Translations under genes and position numbers: made by a program
Assembly (NCBI GenBank): GCA_958430865.1
Contig: CAUDNR010004054.1
Location: forward strand, 1 to 64,000
DNA: 64,000 nucleotides
Direction of reading: 5' to 3'
Origin: Entrophospora sp. SA101
Taxonomy: Eukaryota > Glomeromycota > Glomeromycetes > Entrophosporales > Entrophosporaceae
The notes under the pieces: model-generated
What the model saw: only the letters and a program-made list of their open reading frames with translations
The model's database searches: none
What the model was told of the DNA's origin: nothing
In this document: piece after piece, positions 38,735 to 49,406 of the stretch
How positions within the stretch are numbered: the stretch's first letter is position 1
Layout: every line of letters begins with the position of its first letter

Positions 38735-39857
38735 TAATTGCCTCCAAGAAGATACACAACCCCATACCATAACTCCATCGCCGCCATGCTTTACTGTTGG
38801 GATTAAACAGTCAACGTCATACTTTTATTGAGGACTACGCCACACATGATGATGAGAATCACTTTGAAATATTTCAAAACGTGATTCATCACTCCATATT
38901 ATTAAATCCCATTCATCAACCCAATTTTTTCTTAGACGACACCATGCTAGACGATCTTTTCTGTTTTTTTTTCACTTATAAGAGGTTTTCTCAATCCAGC
39001 ACGACCATAATAACCTAATTCATGAAGATATCTACGCACAGTTGAAGAACTCACAGATAAATTAGTTGTTTCATTAAACTGGTCAGTGACATCGAAGAGA
39101 GTTTGTGTTCTATCTTTTTTAACAATTTTTATAAGACCTCTTTTATCACGAGCTGATGCTATTATTGGTCTACCTGGTCTTAGTTTTGATTTTATTTGCC
39201 CCCATCTCTATATCTTGTTATTGTATCGTGAATTGTTGTTTTTTATGCTCAGTTTTTTTTGAATCCCTCTTTCGCTCAAGCCAGCTTCCCACATATCAAT
39301 AATCCTTCCGTTCAAAATCAGAAAATTCTGTTGATTTCTGCATATTATTTTGACTAAAAAAAATCTTCGCTTTAAGCTTTAAAATAAAAAAAAGATTATC
39401 TAATTTGGTTAGAAATTGATCTTGCAAACAAAAATCAAAAAATTTGACTTTACGCATCAATTTTGTTTTTCAAAAAATTACGGGGTGGTCGGATACTTTT
39501 TTAAACCCTTTTCACAAACTAATTTATGCTGACACCGTATTGTAAATATATGTAATCCGTTACGTTAAGCACGTTTTATTAAGGTAATAATATACATTAC
39601 AACAAAAAAATTTGACCTTTTATTACGTGTAAAAATTCAATCGGAAATTCGCTTTTTTGGATGATTTGCTAAATATTTCCATTAATACCATACCGAACTG
39701 TTTGAAATTTTCGTAATATAGAGTTTTGGTATCAAATATGAGTTTACTTAGTATAGCAGAAAAGGTTTTATTTAAGAAAACGTACTTTATTTAGTAAGTA
39801 CTTTTTTCATTTGACGTTACACGGCACAAGTGGTCGGATATTTTTTGTAGGGGAGTG
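38735..39857 (-). mobile_element. Tc1/mariner-like element, truncated and frameshifted
   Basis: The minus strand encodes pieces of a Tc1 transposase in shifting frames. From an ATG at 39343: GRPIIASARDKRGLIKIV, SVSSSTVRRYLHELGYYG (helix-turn-helix region) and RAGLRKPLISEK; after a frame change at an A-run, WVDEWDLIIWSDESRFEIF with the first catalytic Asp; then PTVKHGGDGVMVWGC. The part with the second Asp and final acid is missing, because the similarity stops near 38740 beside the repeat at 38475-38660. The far end carries GTGGTCGGATATTTTTTGT (39830-39848) with a directly repeated relative at 39485-39503, the IR/DR arrangement of some Tc1 elements. It ends at about 39857 next to TA. Confidence 0.8.
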
Positions 39858-40176
39858 TACATAATTGCAGTATTATTTATTTTCTTGCCTTTTAAATCTA
39901 GAAACCATGGGAAAATTACTATATAAATTAAGTCGTTTCTAGTAGACTTCTTGGATATTAATGTTATCCCGAAAAGATCGTGATTAACTATGCCTCTCTC
40001 TTCATTTAATAACCAATTACAAAATTTATTTGAATATTATTTCACAAAAAAAAATTTTTGTTTATTAAAAACGTGACTTTACATATATATTTTCATTTTA
40101 AAATTAATATGTCACGCAATATAATTTCAACAAGATCATCCATCACGAAGTGATAAATGTGATAAACAAAACTCCA
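39858..40176. other. Gene-free stretch
   Basis: AT-rich sequence between the Tc1 fragment and the small gene at 40177. Nothing recognised. Confidence 0.35.
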
Positions 40177-40673
40177 CTATCCTAGAATTAATCCCACAGT
40201 ACATGCACTAACGATTGGCATAAGCAGAGTTCGCAAGGTGAACTTAGAGAGTCGAACTGCTTCATTAAAGATTCTTCTCCAGAATGGTTCTCGCGATTTG
40301 TCTACCGTCATTGATGTTCCTGAAACTAAATGTTGAGAATTATAATAATCATTTAGGATAGAGGTGTCAAATGATGTTCATTTTTACATAAAAAACAAGT
40401 TATCAGAAGCCTTAAATTACAGTCAAACCCCTCTGCAATCACAGAATCGATAACATAGTGATTTTTTGAAAAATTGTAATTATGGTTTCTCATTAAGATA
40501 GTGGTGATTAGTACTGAGATTATTGACTATATGGGGTCTGACTGCATTTTTAACTTACATTTACAATATTGTTTTAGTATTTCGGCATGCATTTTATCAT
40601 ATTGTTTTTTTGTTAGAAGTTCCTCCTTATAGGCTTCCGTGAGACCACGGAGTTTTTCAGCAAGAGTGACCAT
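40177..40673 (-). CDS. Small two-exon protein with C-terminal hydrophobic segment
   Basis: An ATG at 40673 opens exon 1 (40559-40673), which ends at a canonical GTAAGT donor. Exon 2 (40177-40325) follows an ACATTTAG acceptor in frame, giving 87 residues. The N-terminal 38 residues form a charged helix-turn-helix (starting LAEKLRGLTEAYKEELLTKK) reminiscent of SHOCT-like short domains. Then comes FWRRIFNEAVRLSKFTLRTL and a C-terminal hydrophobic stretch LMPIVSACTVGLILG ending the protein, which could be a tail anchor. The intron is 233 bp and contains a 125-bp MITE, making it unusually long here. I do not recognise a family. Coding is supported by the in-frame splice and sensible composition on both sides; function is unknown. 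Confidence 0.6.
40420..40544. mobile_element. Pogo-type MITE inside an intron
   Basis: 125 bp beginning CAGTCAAACCCCTCTGCAATCAC and ending, in reverse complement, CAGTCAGACCCCATATAGTC. TA precedes the left end; the right flank is CA, so the target duplication has diverged. It is a relative of the 1921-2120 element and lies wholly inside the intron of the 87-residue gene. Confidence 0.65.
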
Positions 40674-41432
40674 TATGGATGTTATATATGTTAAGTCTAT
40701 ATAAATAATTTTTAAATGGATTAAAATCCACGTTTATGTAACTCGTTAATATATATCAGATATATACTAATATACTCATTTATTATTATAAACATACGCG
40801 AATTTTAATTTGAAGCAATTTAAAATTTGGTTTTTATTTTTTACTCATAAGTTGTGAATTATATTGTATTTATAGAGTTAAATAACTCATTGTAAAGATT
40901 TCTTTATATGGGTTTATTAAGGTTAATCTGTTTCAGTTTTATTCAAAAACTGACCAATAAAAACCTTTGTTTATCAGAATAAATCGAATGTTTCTTCGTA
41001 TAATAATAATAGTACTTTCTTTTTTAATTTTATTCATTTAAGTAAATTGTTGTATTTGTTAAATGACTTTTGATTTAAATGGTTTATAAAGGTTAATAAT
41101 CTGTTCAGTTTTATTCCTGTTCCTCAAAAACTGACCAATAGAAACTTTTGTTTATCAGAATAAATCGGATGTTTCTTCTAATGTATAATAGTTATTATTA
41201 TCAATTAAAAAACTTTCTTTTTTAATTTTTTTCATTTAATATTAATATTTGTTGTTTTGAGAATTTCTGTTCCTGTTCCTGTTCCTGTAATGAATGAATT
41301 TGATTGGCCAAAAATTTTGTCGAACTAGAACAGGAACAAGAATAAAATTGAACAGGATTAGGCTCATTTTGTGTATATATAGACTTAATAATATTTTAAA
41401 GGAAGAAAGGTTTCGTGTGTCATTTATTAAAA
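40674..41432. promoter_or_regulatory. Divergent intergenic region with a tandem duplication
   Basis: Separates the small minus-strand gene from the DnaJ gene. Units 40910-41079 and 41080-41255 are diverged direct copies: both run GGTTTAT(T/A)AAGGTTAAT...CTGTTTCAGTTTTATTC-like, AAACTGACCAATA(A/G)AAAC, TTTGTTTATCAGAATAAATC, ATGTTTCTTC and CTTTCTTTTTTAATTTT. Downstream lie three tandem GTTCCT units at about 41270-41286 and the complementary ACAGGAACAAGAA near 41331. This is probably the DnaJ promoter. Confidence 0.55.
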
Positions 41433-42732
41433 ATGGATCTTAAAACGAAATTAGAAGAAATCAAACGTCAACTGGAAAATGGTGAAATCAATATACAAGA
41501 ACATAAAAAACGCCATGAATCGATAATGAAAAAATGGTTAAACGGGTCAAATGAGACCGAACACTTTAATGGTATATACAGCTTGTTTTATTGTCCCAAT
41601 ATTTATTATACATTTTACTCATCGTTTAAAATGTGATAGTAGTTAATGAACCAGAGGAAACGAGTTTATATGATATCCTTCAGTTAAAAAAAGGTGCAAC
41701 TGACGCTGAAATTAAAAAAAGTTTCAAGGACCTTGCTCTAAAGCATCATCCGGATAAGAATGGAAACACAAAAACTGAAGAGGTACTACGTCAATTTGTT
41801 TTTTTAACTTCGTGTTCGCACATTAACTTTATGTTTTTAATAGTGGAACAAGCTTTTAAAAGCATACGAAATTCTTTCAGATAACGACAAACGTTTTCTC
41901 TATGATAATCACGGAACAATAAATAATTGTAGGCTTTAAATTTCCTCGATGCGTCGTTTAATTTTATATCTATTTCTTTATTCATTTAAATTTAATTGAT
42001 TGTAGCCTTGGGAAATAAGACATCATTTAATCAGTATGTAGGAGGTGACTCTTGGAAAGCTTATATTGGCGACTTAGAAATTGGTCTTTTTTTATTTTCA
42101 TATGTAGAAGAAGAAAAATCACCTGAACTGACGAATTTAACATCAGCTGAGCAAAAAAAGCGTCGCCACGATATTCGCGTATCCGACATCGTTCAAACCC
42201 TACAAAGCAAACTTTCACAATTTTCGAAACAAAATGACAAATTACTTGAAGAAAGTCTTCAGGAAGAAGCCCAAAAACTTTCTATGGAACCCAATGGCAA
42301 AAACCTTCTACTTTTGTTAGGCAAAATTTATATTTCCAAGGCGGAAACTTGTTTAAATAAATATTCCAAGCAAATCGTATTAAATAAATTCTGTAATATA
42401 TTTGACAATCTTGATTTTGCAACGGGTGTAATTTCTAGTTTTGTAGCGGTCAAAACTAAAGGAGGACCTTTAAGAATGAATCGAGAAGAGGTAAAAGTTG
42501 TAAGAACAAAACTTTATTATATAAAAAATAATTCAATTAATATAAATTTAAAAACCCTTAGATCTGTGAAGTAGTTTGGCGACTTTCACGGTCAGAAATA
42601 TCTCTCATTATACGTGAGGTTTGTGATAAACTCTTGGATAGCTACAGTGAAAATAACGAAGATCTTGCCAAATCACTGCACCTCCTGGGTGAAATATGGT
42701 CAAAAAAAACTAATAAACAATCCAACATGTGA
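41433..42732 (+). CDS. DnaJ (Hsp40) protein with DnaJ-X domain
   Basis: Five exons (41433-41571, 41640-41782, 41844-41928, 42006-42490, 42562-42732) give 340 residues. The ATG at 41433 is used because the frame upstream only has a GTG. A 46-residue charged helix (MDLKTKLEEIKRQLENGEIN) comes first. The J domain spans about 54-115: SLYDILQLKKGATDAEIKKS, LALKHHPDKNGN with the HPD triad at 83-85, and LLKAYEILSDNDKRFLYDNHG. The rest matches the DnaJ-X domain of the Caj1/Djp1 type, with FNQYVGGDSWKAYIGDLEIG, RVSDIVQTLQSKLSQF and ICEVVWRLSRSEISLIIREV. Such proteins stimulate Hsp70 ATPase; Djp1 acts in peroxisomal and mitochondrial import. There is no CaaX box or transmembrane segment. The internal Gly/Phe and zinc-finger regions of type I Hsp40s are absent. 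Confidence 0.92.
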
Positions 42733-43090
42733 CTTCTTTTTGACCTCTAAATTATTTAATCTTGCATTATTTCATTTACCTAATTAGTTTACATTTCGCC
42801 AATTATCATTTTTTTTTTACATGGTTGATTTTGTTCCAGAAATTAATAATAATATGTACAAAACACAACTTTTGTCTAGTTCCAATTCCAATAAAAGCCA
42901 ATTTATCGGTCAAGCCTAACTCACCTCAAACTTACATATTATCATTCAAAGGTATCGTGGATTCGTGTCCAAATATATCAGTATTACTATATATTATCTC
43001 TTCATTTTATTAAAAATGAATCATGTATTCTTAGACTATATGTTAATAAAAATTACATATAAACCATTAAACTTATTATAATTGCTAAAT
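42733..43090. other. Gene-free stretch 3' of DnaJ gene
   Basis: AT-rich with a chance open frame at 42762-43013. Nothing recognised. Confidence 0.35.
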
Positions 43091-44095
43091 ATGTCTGGTT
43101 TTGGTATCACTATTATTCTTGACAAAAAAGATAGAACATTACCCAAACCTATTAATAATTGCCCTGGATATAATTTGAAGTATATTGAGTCATATATCAG
43201 AAATTATTTTGGGTATTATACTGATCCATTCAAACAACTCTTTGATAGTGAAAGATTATATGACAAGTTGTCTATCACGAAACAGGGTGAAAATCCCAAC
43301 CAATGGGCTGTACGGGTTAGAGTCAACCTTCAATATTTATTAAGCGAGAAAAAATATGGTGTATACCATAGATGTTGCTTATTCGCTTCATTTGGTAAAG
43401 AAAAGCTAATCAATTTTGACTACTATCGACCTAGTATCCATAGAAGTCGAATGGCAATCTGTCTGGGTTGTATGAAGCTTACTCAGGTTAATAATGTGAA
43501 GCCTAGGAAATCATTCCACTATGGTTGACAAAGATTTGTGGAAATTGTCAAACCTAATTGTTAGCTTTTATCTTTTACAACCTTAATAGTTAAAGACCTG
43601 GTGCAGTATCATTGGAATCATGAATACGATAAGCCTAAAACTGATTTTGGGCATGCAAGAATTATACAAAAGACTTGGAGAAATTATAAGAAAAGACCCG
43701 AATCATTAACATCTCAAATCTGGAATGTTGTAAAAAATGATAACACCCCCAATGATAAGAAATTTTTAGGTCTAACTTCATACGAAGTGAAAAATCCTCA
43801 AACTCGAAATCAATTCAATCTCTGGATTGCTGAGATTATTGCAATGCATAGGAGAGATAACCCTGATATGCTTTGCTTTTTTCTTAATAGAAATTATGAA
43901 GAATATTATATTCCGTATGATTAGATAGGTGATAAGAAATACCAATTACACGATAGATTGCATAAGCATGTTGTAGATTTGCTAAGAGAACGAGGTCACA
44001 GAATAGTTAATCCCAGATCTTGGTATGAAATGATAAAATGGGCAGATAAACCAGATAAATATCTTAACAACAAAAATTTCATCAGAATCGAATAA
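43091..44095 (+). pseudogene. Intronless gene interrupted by three in-frame stops, family unknown
   Basis: One reading frame runs from an ATG at 43091 to a TAA at 44093-44095 but is cut by TGA at 43526-43528, TAG near 43560 and TAG at 43922-43924. There is no frameshift. Protein-like sequence continues across each stop (for example NLKYIESYIRNYFGYYTDPF, IIQKTWRNYKKRPESLTSQI, DRLHKHVVDLLRERGHRIVN). No known domain is recognised. Nonsense decay of a repetitive lineage-specific family is the simplest reading. Confidence 0.55.
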
Positions 44096-44140
44096 TACGT
44101 CGCAACTATTTTACATTGATAGTTGACAATCAATATTTTA

Positions 44141-44520
44141 ATGGCTAAGTTCATAGAACATCTACATCATGCAAATATGGCTATATTGGCAGAGTAACAA
44201 AGAAAATTAGTTAATCAAAATTATTCAAAAGGTAAAACACGATATTGCAGTATTGATGCTGCTGCTCATTATAGCTATGATTGAGCCTAAAATGTTCATG
44301 TGCCCCATTCTGACTAGCAAGTAAGCAAAATTTATTATCTTAGTCCACATAAAGTTCATTTATTTGGTATTCAAGATGAAGCAGTAAGGGAACAAATCAA
44401 TTATATTCTTGATGAAGATGAAATTATAGGAAAAGGCCCTAATGGTACACTTAACATGATCTTTGATGGAATTAAAAAATTGAATTTAGCACCTGGAAAG
44501 AAATTATCATACAAAAACAA
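44141..44520 (+). pseudogene. Decayed transposase-like fragment
   Basis: The frame from ATG 44141 contains several stops but reads HHANMAILAE, RYCSIDAAAHYSYD, VHVPHSD, KIYYLSPHKVHLFGI, QINYILDEDEIIGKGPNGTL. The pattern of a small-residue HYSYD, VPHSD, IYYL and LFGI followed by GKGPNGT resembles the catalytic core seen in large DDE transposases of uncharacterised eukaryotic DNA transposons. The upstream zinc-finger and downstream parts are missing. Confidence 0.5.
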
Positions 44521-44884
44521 GAACATAAAAAGTAAACCATTTTTTTTATATTAATATTTTTAAAAGGTTAATTCAAAGCTAAATCCATTTATGCGATGAT
44601 TGCTGCACAATCCAAACATCCTCCTTGTCATCAATATCATCTTCTATTTCTTCTTTTTTAACTACATCCATACCTCTTTAATAATAGAAAGATGTGAAAG
44701 AATTCTTAAAAACAATTAACACCTCCAAGTTCTGACAAAGATGAAGAAATGTAATAAATATTTATTTTGCTGATTATTTTCTATATATAAAAAAAATTTT
44801 TGAGATTAAAAATTGCAACTTGTATATATTATATTTAATACATTTCTTTATGCAATATTATTTCTATGTAATAATATTTATCAT

Positions 44885-46072
44885 CTACATAATTAAGTGA
44901 TTGGTTGATTGTTTGTTATTTTTATATTTTTGACGCTTGCGATATAATTCTCCAACCCATGATTTTACAAGCGAATGATTAAATTTTCCTTTTGTTGACT
45001 CAAAAAACTCTTCTAAATCTTTATTTTGAGCTATTAATTAATTAATAAAGAGAAAAAAAATCACACAATTACTACCACCATCACCAGCATAATAAATAAT
45101 AAAACCAAATAAATAATTAATAAGTCAGCTACATTACATTGTTCATATTCAAATGCTTGGAGTATCAATTCAAATTTATCCAAATCTTTAACAAATTTTG
45201 CTTCATTGCTAATTCCATCTTCATATTCTTGCCATAAATCAAATATTTCTTTAGATTGTTGAGAGTCATTAAGTAATTCTTTGCACAGATGTTTCATTGC
45301 CTCCTATAAACACAGTACGTATATATAATATATGAATAATTTATTATATTATTATTAATTGAAAAAAAAATTGCGCTCAATTATTACCGATTCTCTACGA
45401 TTTTTTTCTGATTTACTTATGCCTTGAAATGGTGTTATGTCTCCCTATATATACATGTATGCAAATTAATAAATATATATATACAATATTATTTCCCAAT
45501 GTTAGTGACGATAATATAAAAGAAAAAAGTAAACTAACCACTATACATTCAGCTAAATCATGTACAACTGCCATCTTTACACATCTATTTTAATCAAATT
45601 GCCAATTGTTTCGGAACCATATGTAAGTATATGTGTGAGCGAACGATCAAATCATTAAACGAGCAAATGAATTAATTAAAAATGAAAATTTGATTTATAA
45701 ACTACTTGTTCCTATCCAAGGTTGGATCATCAAGCAATAACGCCAGTATTGACATACGGTGCATGTGATCTGAAATAGATTCAGGATCTTTGATTCCATT
45801 ATCCACCCATCCTGTACGTTTTGTTCTCTATTATCAAATTTATAATTTGAAAAAGTTTATATATACACTCGCTTCGTTTGAATGACTAATTGATTGTTTA
45901 TTACCTTTAATTGTTCACAAAAGTGAAGAAAATCTAAAATTTTAAAAGCACTAGAAACATTATTATCGGTATTATTATCGCTGCCATTGCTTTTGTCTTT
46001 GTTTCTATAGTTGCTGTTGCTGTCGTCGCTGTTGTTGTTATCATTGGTATCATTAATGTTACTTTTATCCAT
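44885..46072 (-). CDS. HD-domain 5'-deoxynucleotidase (HDDC2/YGK1-like)
   Basis: Six exons (45905-46072, 45706-45827, 45539-45584, 45388-45444, 45138-45303, 44885-45030) give 234 residues. The first 36 residues are an Asn/Asp/Ser-rich tail. The HD fold follows: LDFLHFCEQLKRTKRTGWV, ISDHMHRMSILALLL (His 77), CVKMAVVHDLAECIVGDI (His-Asp 105-106), then KDLDKFELILQAFEYEQ (Asp near 171) and a basic end. These are the metal ligands and the fixed pattern of the YfbR/YGK1/HDDC2 family, which hydrolyses deoxyribonucleoside 5'-monophosphates. All ligands are present, so activity is expected. Intron positions are ordinary. The stop is TAG at 44885-44887. Confidence 0.93.
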
Positions 46073-47481
46073 TATAAATTAAATTAAATTTTTTTTGATC
46101 AGTCAGTTTCTTAGCACTGATCATTTTGATTAGCCTTTTTGTCGATCAATTCACTAGCCTGAAATTGTTTAGATTTTAAAATATGTAAATAGTGCTAATG
46201 CTATTAAATAAACTCATTAAAACTTCAACTTATTCATACATTCTCATAAACCATAAATCATTCAATAACCATTGTTGCTTTTAATCAACAATAATTTAAT
46301 TAAAAAAAAATGCATACTTTCGACAGTGAACTTTTTGCTATTTTTAATTGAGTTCGCTCTTGGTTTTCTGCTGCACTATAAAACCAACTCTATAATATAA
46401 ATAATATAGATAAAAAAATTGATGAAACGAACGGCCAGGAAAAATCAAAACCAAACAAACTTACTGATGATAAAAAATGCTTAGAAAAAATCGAAAATTT
46501 ATGGAAGGATTCCAAGCAAATATTTGATAAAAAGACTGAGTTGAGCTCAGATTTTCATTTAGTAAAATGGCCATTAGAATTCATAAGTTGCTTGGGGAGA
46601 GAAAAGGAGGACCTACTTTCAAATAAAAAATTCTTATCAACGAAAAATGAATCCTAGGAAGAAAACAGTAGAAGAAATCCAGGAACGAGTTGACAAGGAA
46701 AAGAAGAGAGATGTGAGAAGATAGAAGATGAAGAAAGAAAAATTAGTGATATTGATAAAAGATTTAGATTTGCACCAGAGTAACCTAAACTCATCGATGG
46801 CTTTGGGTTTGAGTATTTTCCTCCATGCTCCGGTGGTTTTTATCTTACAATTTTTTTAATATTTATACGTATTTTTCTTAGTTTCTTGAATGTGAATGCC
46901 TTTGTCCCACTATTGTATCATGATAATTATGCAATGCATTTGAACGCAGAAGTGAAACTTTTAAAGAATTGATTTCGAACAATAATGCGTGTCTACTCAG
47001 GTCTCTGGGATTCACAAAATAAATAAATAGGCCTATCTTCCCTTAGATCAGGTTTGACTGGGCTGTTAGGGAGGATTCCAATTGTATAGTTCCTTAAAAA
47101 CCATGTTGTGCTTTTTTTTCGCGTGTTTCCTATTTTCAATTCCTTCTTCGTATTTCCCGTACGTTTTCAGTGAGAGTTACGTGATGTATTAAATACGAAA
47201 CACGTACAGGAAAAAACGAATCCCGTATGTTTTCTGTAAATCCCTCCGGGCCATTTCGGCACATGGAATTCAACCTTCTACATTCAGCCACGACGCCCCT
47301 GTCCATCTTCAAGCAATCCAAACTCATGTGTATGAATGTGTATGCTATGTGAGCACATTCAAACCATGAAGTTACAAAAAAAATACCGCTGCGCCGAGTA
47401 CTTCATAGACGTCGAAACATCAAAATTAGCCAATAATAATATTATTTATTCATTGAGCAAAAAATTTATTTAATTTAGAAA
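46073..47481. other. Gene-free stretch with a coding-like fragment
   Basis: The frame 46382-46657 (+) is open for 91 codons and looks protein-like (KKCLEKIENLWKDSKQIFDK, HLVKWPLEFISCLGREKEDL), but it has no ATG and is preceded and followed by stops. It may be a fragment of a repetitive gene. The rest shows nothing. Confidence 0.35.
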
Positions 47482-48070
47482 ATGTTTTTACCCCATGCAC
47501 GAATTCTATGTGAGATCGTTGTGTCTCAAAGTTTTAATGATTGGAATGCAAAATGTGAGCTATGGATGCGACAACAACGCATAAGGTATGTATTTGGAAT
47601 CAAAATATATTCAGAAGAGATTACAAGAAACGCAAATGGGCAATTTTATCGGTGCATGATTGTATGTGTTATGGTCTATTTGACTATCCAAATATTTTCA
47701 AAATGGTTCAAAGCTTTTCTAATATCAGGTTAGGCTCTGGGGTCGCGAACTAGCACCATTACCAAGACATGAAGCAGTAACCGGGCAACCATGAGTATAT
47801 TATGAAGAGATTAGATTGACTCACCATTGGTGTTTCTTGTAATCAAACGTCAGAAACTTAAAGATATTTTTGCAAATATTATTGTGGAATTTTGGTACTC
47901 TTGATTATTACACTGATACTCCTACTGCTTGCACTGGACCCCAGGACTTTCTACCTATCAAGTCAATGTTCCAGTCCAAGACGTATCCTATAATTCACCT
48001 ATTGTCAGATGAGCTCCTTCTACAGCCGGATTTAACTGTTTCATTAGAAACTGATGTCGTATACAACTAG
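47482..48070 (+). pseudogene. Uma2-like PD-(D/E)XK nuclease-fold pseudogene
   Basis: Starts FLPHARILCEIVVSQSFNDW and NAKCELWMRQQRIRYVFGIK, then ITRNANGQFYRCM, where an indel changes frame. After a gap the similarity resumes near 47870 with LLWNFGTLDYYTDTPTACTG and, in another frame near 47952, YQVNVPVQDVSYNSPIV. The order (acidic core with E-V-SQS, K-x-E-x-W, a G-V/I strand, then a tail ending in a VPV-x-V-YNSP motif) fits the Uma2-type restriction-endonuclease-like fold found in large families in Glomeromycotina genomes. With at least two frameshifts it cannot make a full protein. Identification rests on pattern memory rather than alignment. Confidence 0.5.
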
Positions 48071-49406
48071 TCCCGTCCTATTCAATAAATTTCTAAGGGA
48101 AAATTCTATATACAACAAACTGCTATCTTAACCAATCCGAGTGCACTTACTTTAGCATCTTCGTCCCTGAATATTTTTTCTAACCTTGCGTCTTTCATAA
48201 GCATAAATAAGAATCTTGCTGTGCTAATTATATACTGTATATATATATATTCTAACACATATTTGCTTGCTTCTTTTCATGAGCTAAAGATATGATTCGA
48301 TCAAGTTCAAATGCTTGCTTCAGCAATAGCAGCAACATCATATTTATGTGTTTCAAATCAATCTAATTCAAACTCGAACAAGAAAAAAGCAAATTGTAAG
48401 TGATCTTGGTTATTTACGACAGCAACAAAGTCTGAGCATCTGGAACCGCGTCCACTATTTGATGTTGAAATTCCCAAAGGGGAAGAATTTTAAGTTGGTG
48501 AAGCGGAAAGGTTTTTTGCCCAAAGTTCCGTAACATATGTAAAAGAAGTCTCGGATATTTTAAAGAGAAACATCTAGAACTAAAAATTCTACCCCTAACC
48601 TTTAAATAATAACGTATAGTATGATGTTATTATCCCCATGTTATTCAAGAACAACAGACACAAGTTTATTCTAATTTTTGCCAACTGACTAGGTTTCTTC
48701 CCCATTCTAACTTGCCTTGAAAACAATTTGACTTTTTTAAAAGCTTCTGTAAACAGTGACATGGATGGCTCCGGATGTACCACTTTATTTATTCAATATA
48801 AATAACCACAGGAGACATATTCCACTGTGCTATTTAACTCTTGGGTTTTTTCTTTTTAAACAATGATAATCTTAACAAAAAGTATGAACAACAATTATTG
48901 GATATTACCATTTTTTATCAAGACAATATCTACTTTCTATAAAAAAGGAAGAAAGTAGTTACTACAATATTTTCTGCGCATAATATTAAACACACTTGAA
49001 CAGTGAGGTGCATTTGACCAGTTACTTACAATTCAGGCAGCAATTGCAAACGAAAGCAATTTCTTTACCCATTTGACAACAATTACAATCATTTCTTGAT
49101 GGCAGAAATATCTTTTTTAAAATATTTGGTAAAATTAAATTAATTTTTTTATTTTTTATTGATCTTTTTAACCATTAAAAAAATTGTTGTTGACTTGGAC
49201 CGCATGTCCCAAGTTTTATAAGTAGAATGGGTATGGCTTCTAAGCTATAAATGTTCTTCACAATGAGATATAGATGGGAATTGAGTTATATATTAAGAAT
49301 CTTTTACATAATCGAATATATAACGAATACATTTTTTAATTGAATTTAATTTTCATGCAATAAATTATATTTAAATACATTTACAAAGTTTTAAATAAGG
49401 TATCTT
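48071..49406. other. Gene-free stretch
   Basis: Several short frames (48348-48533, 48595-48783) without support. Includes an AT run near 48235-48250. Nothing else recognised. Confidence 0.4.
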
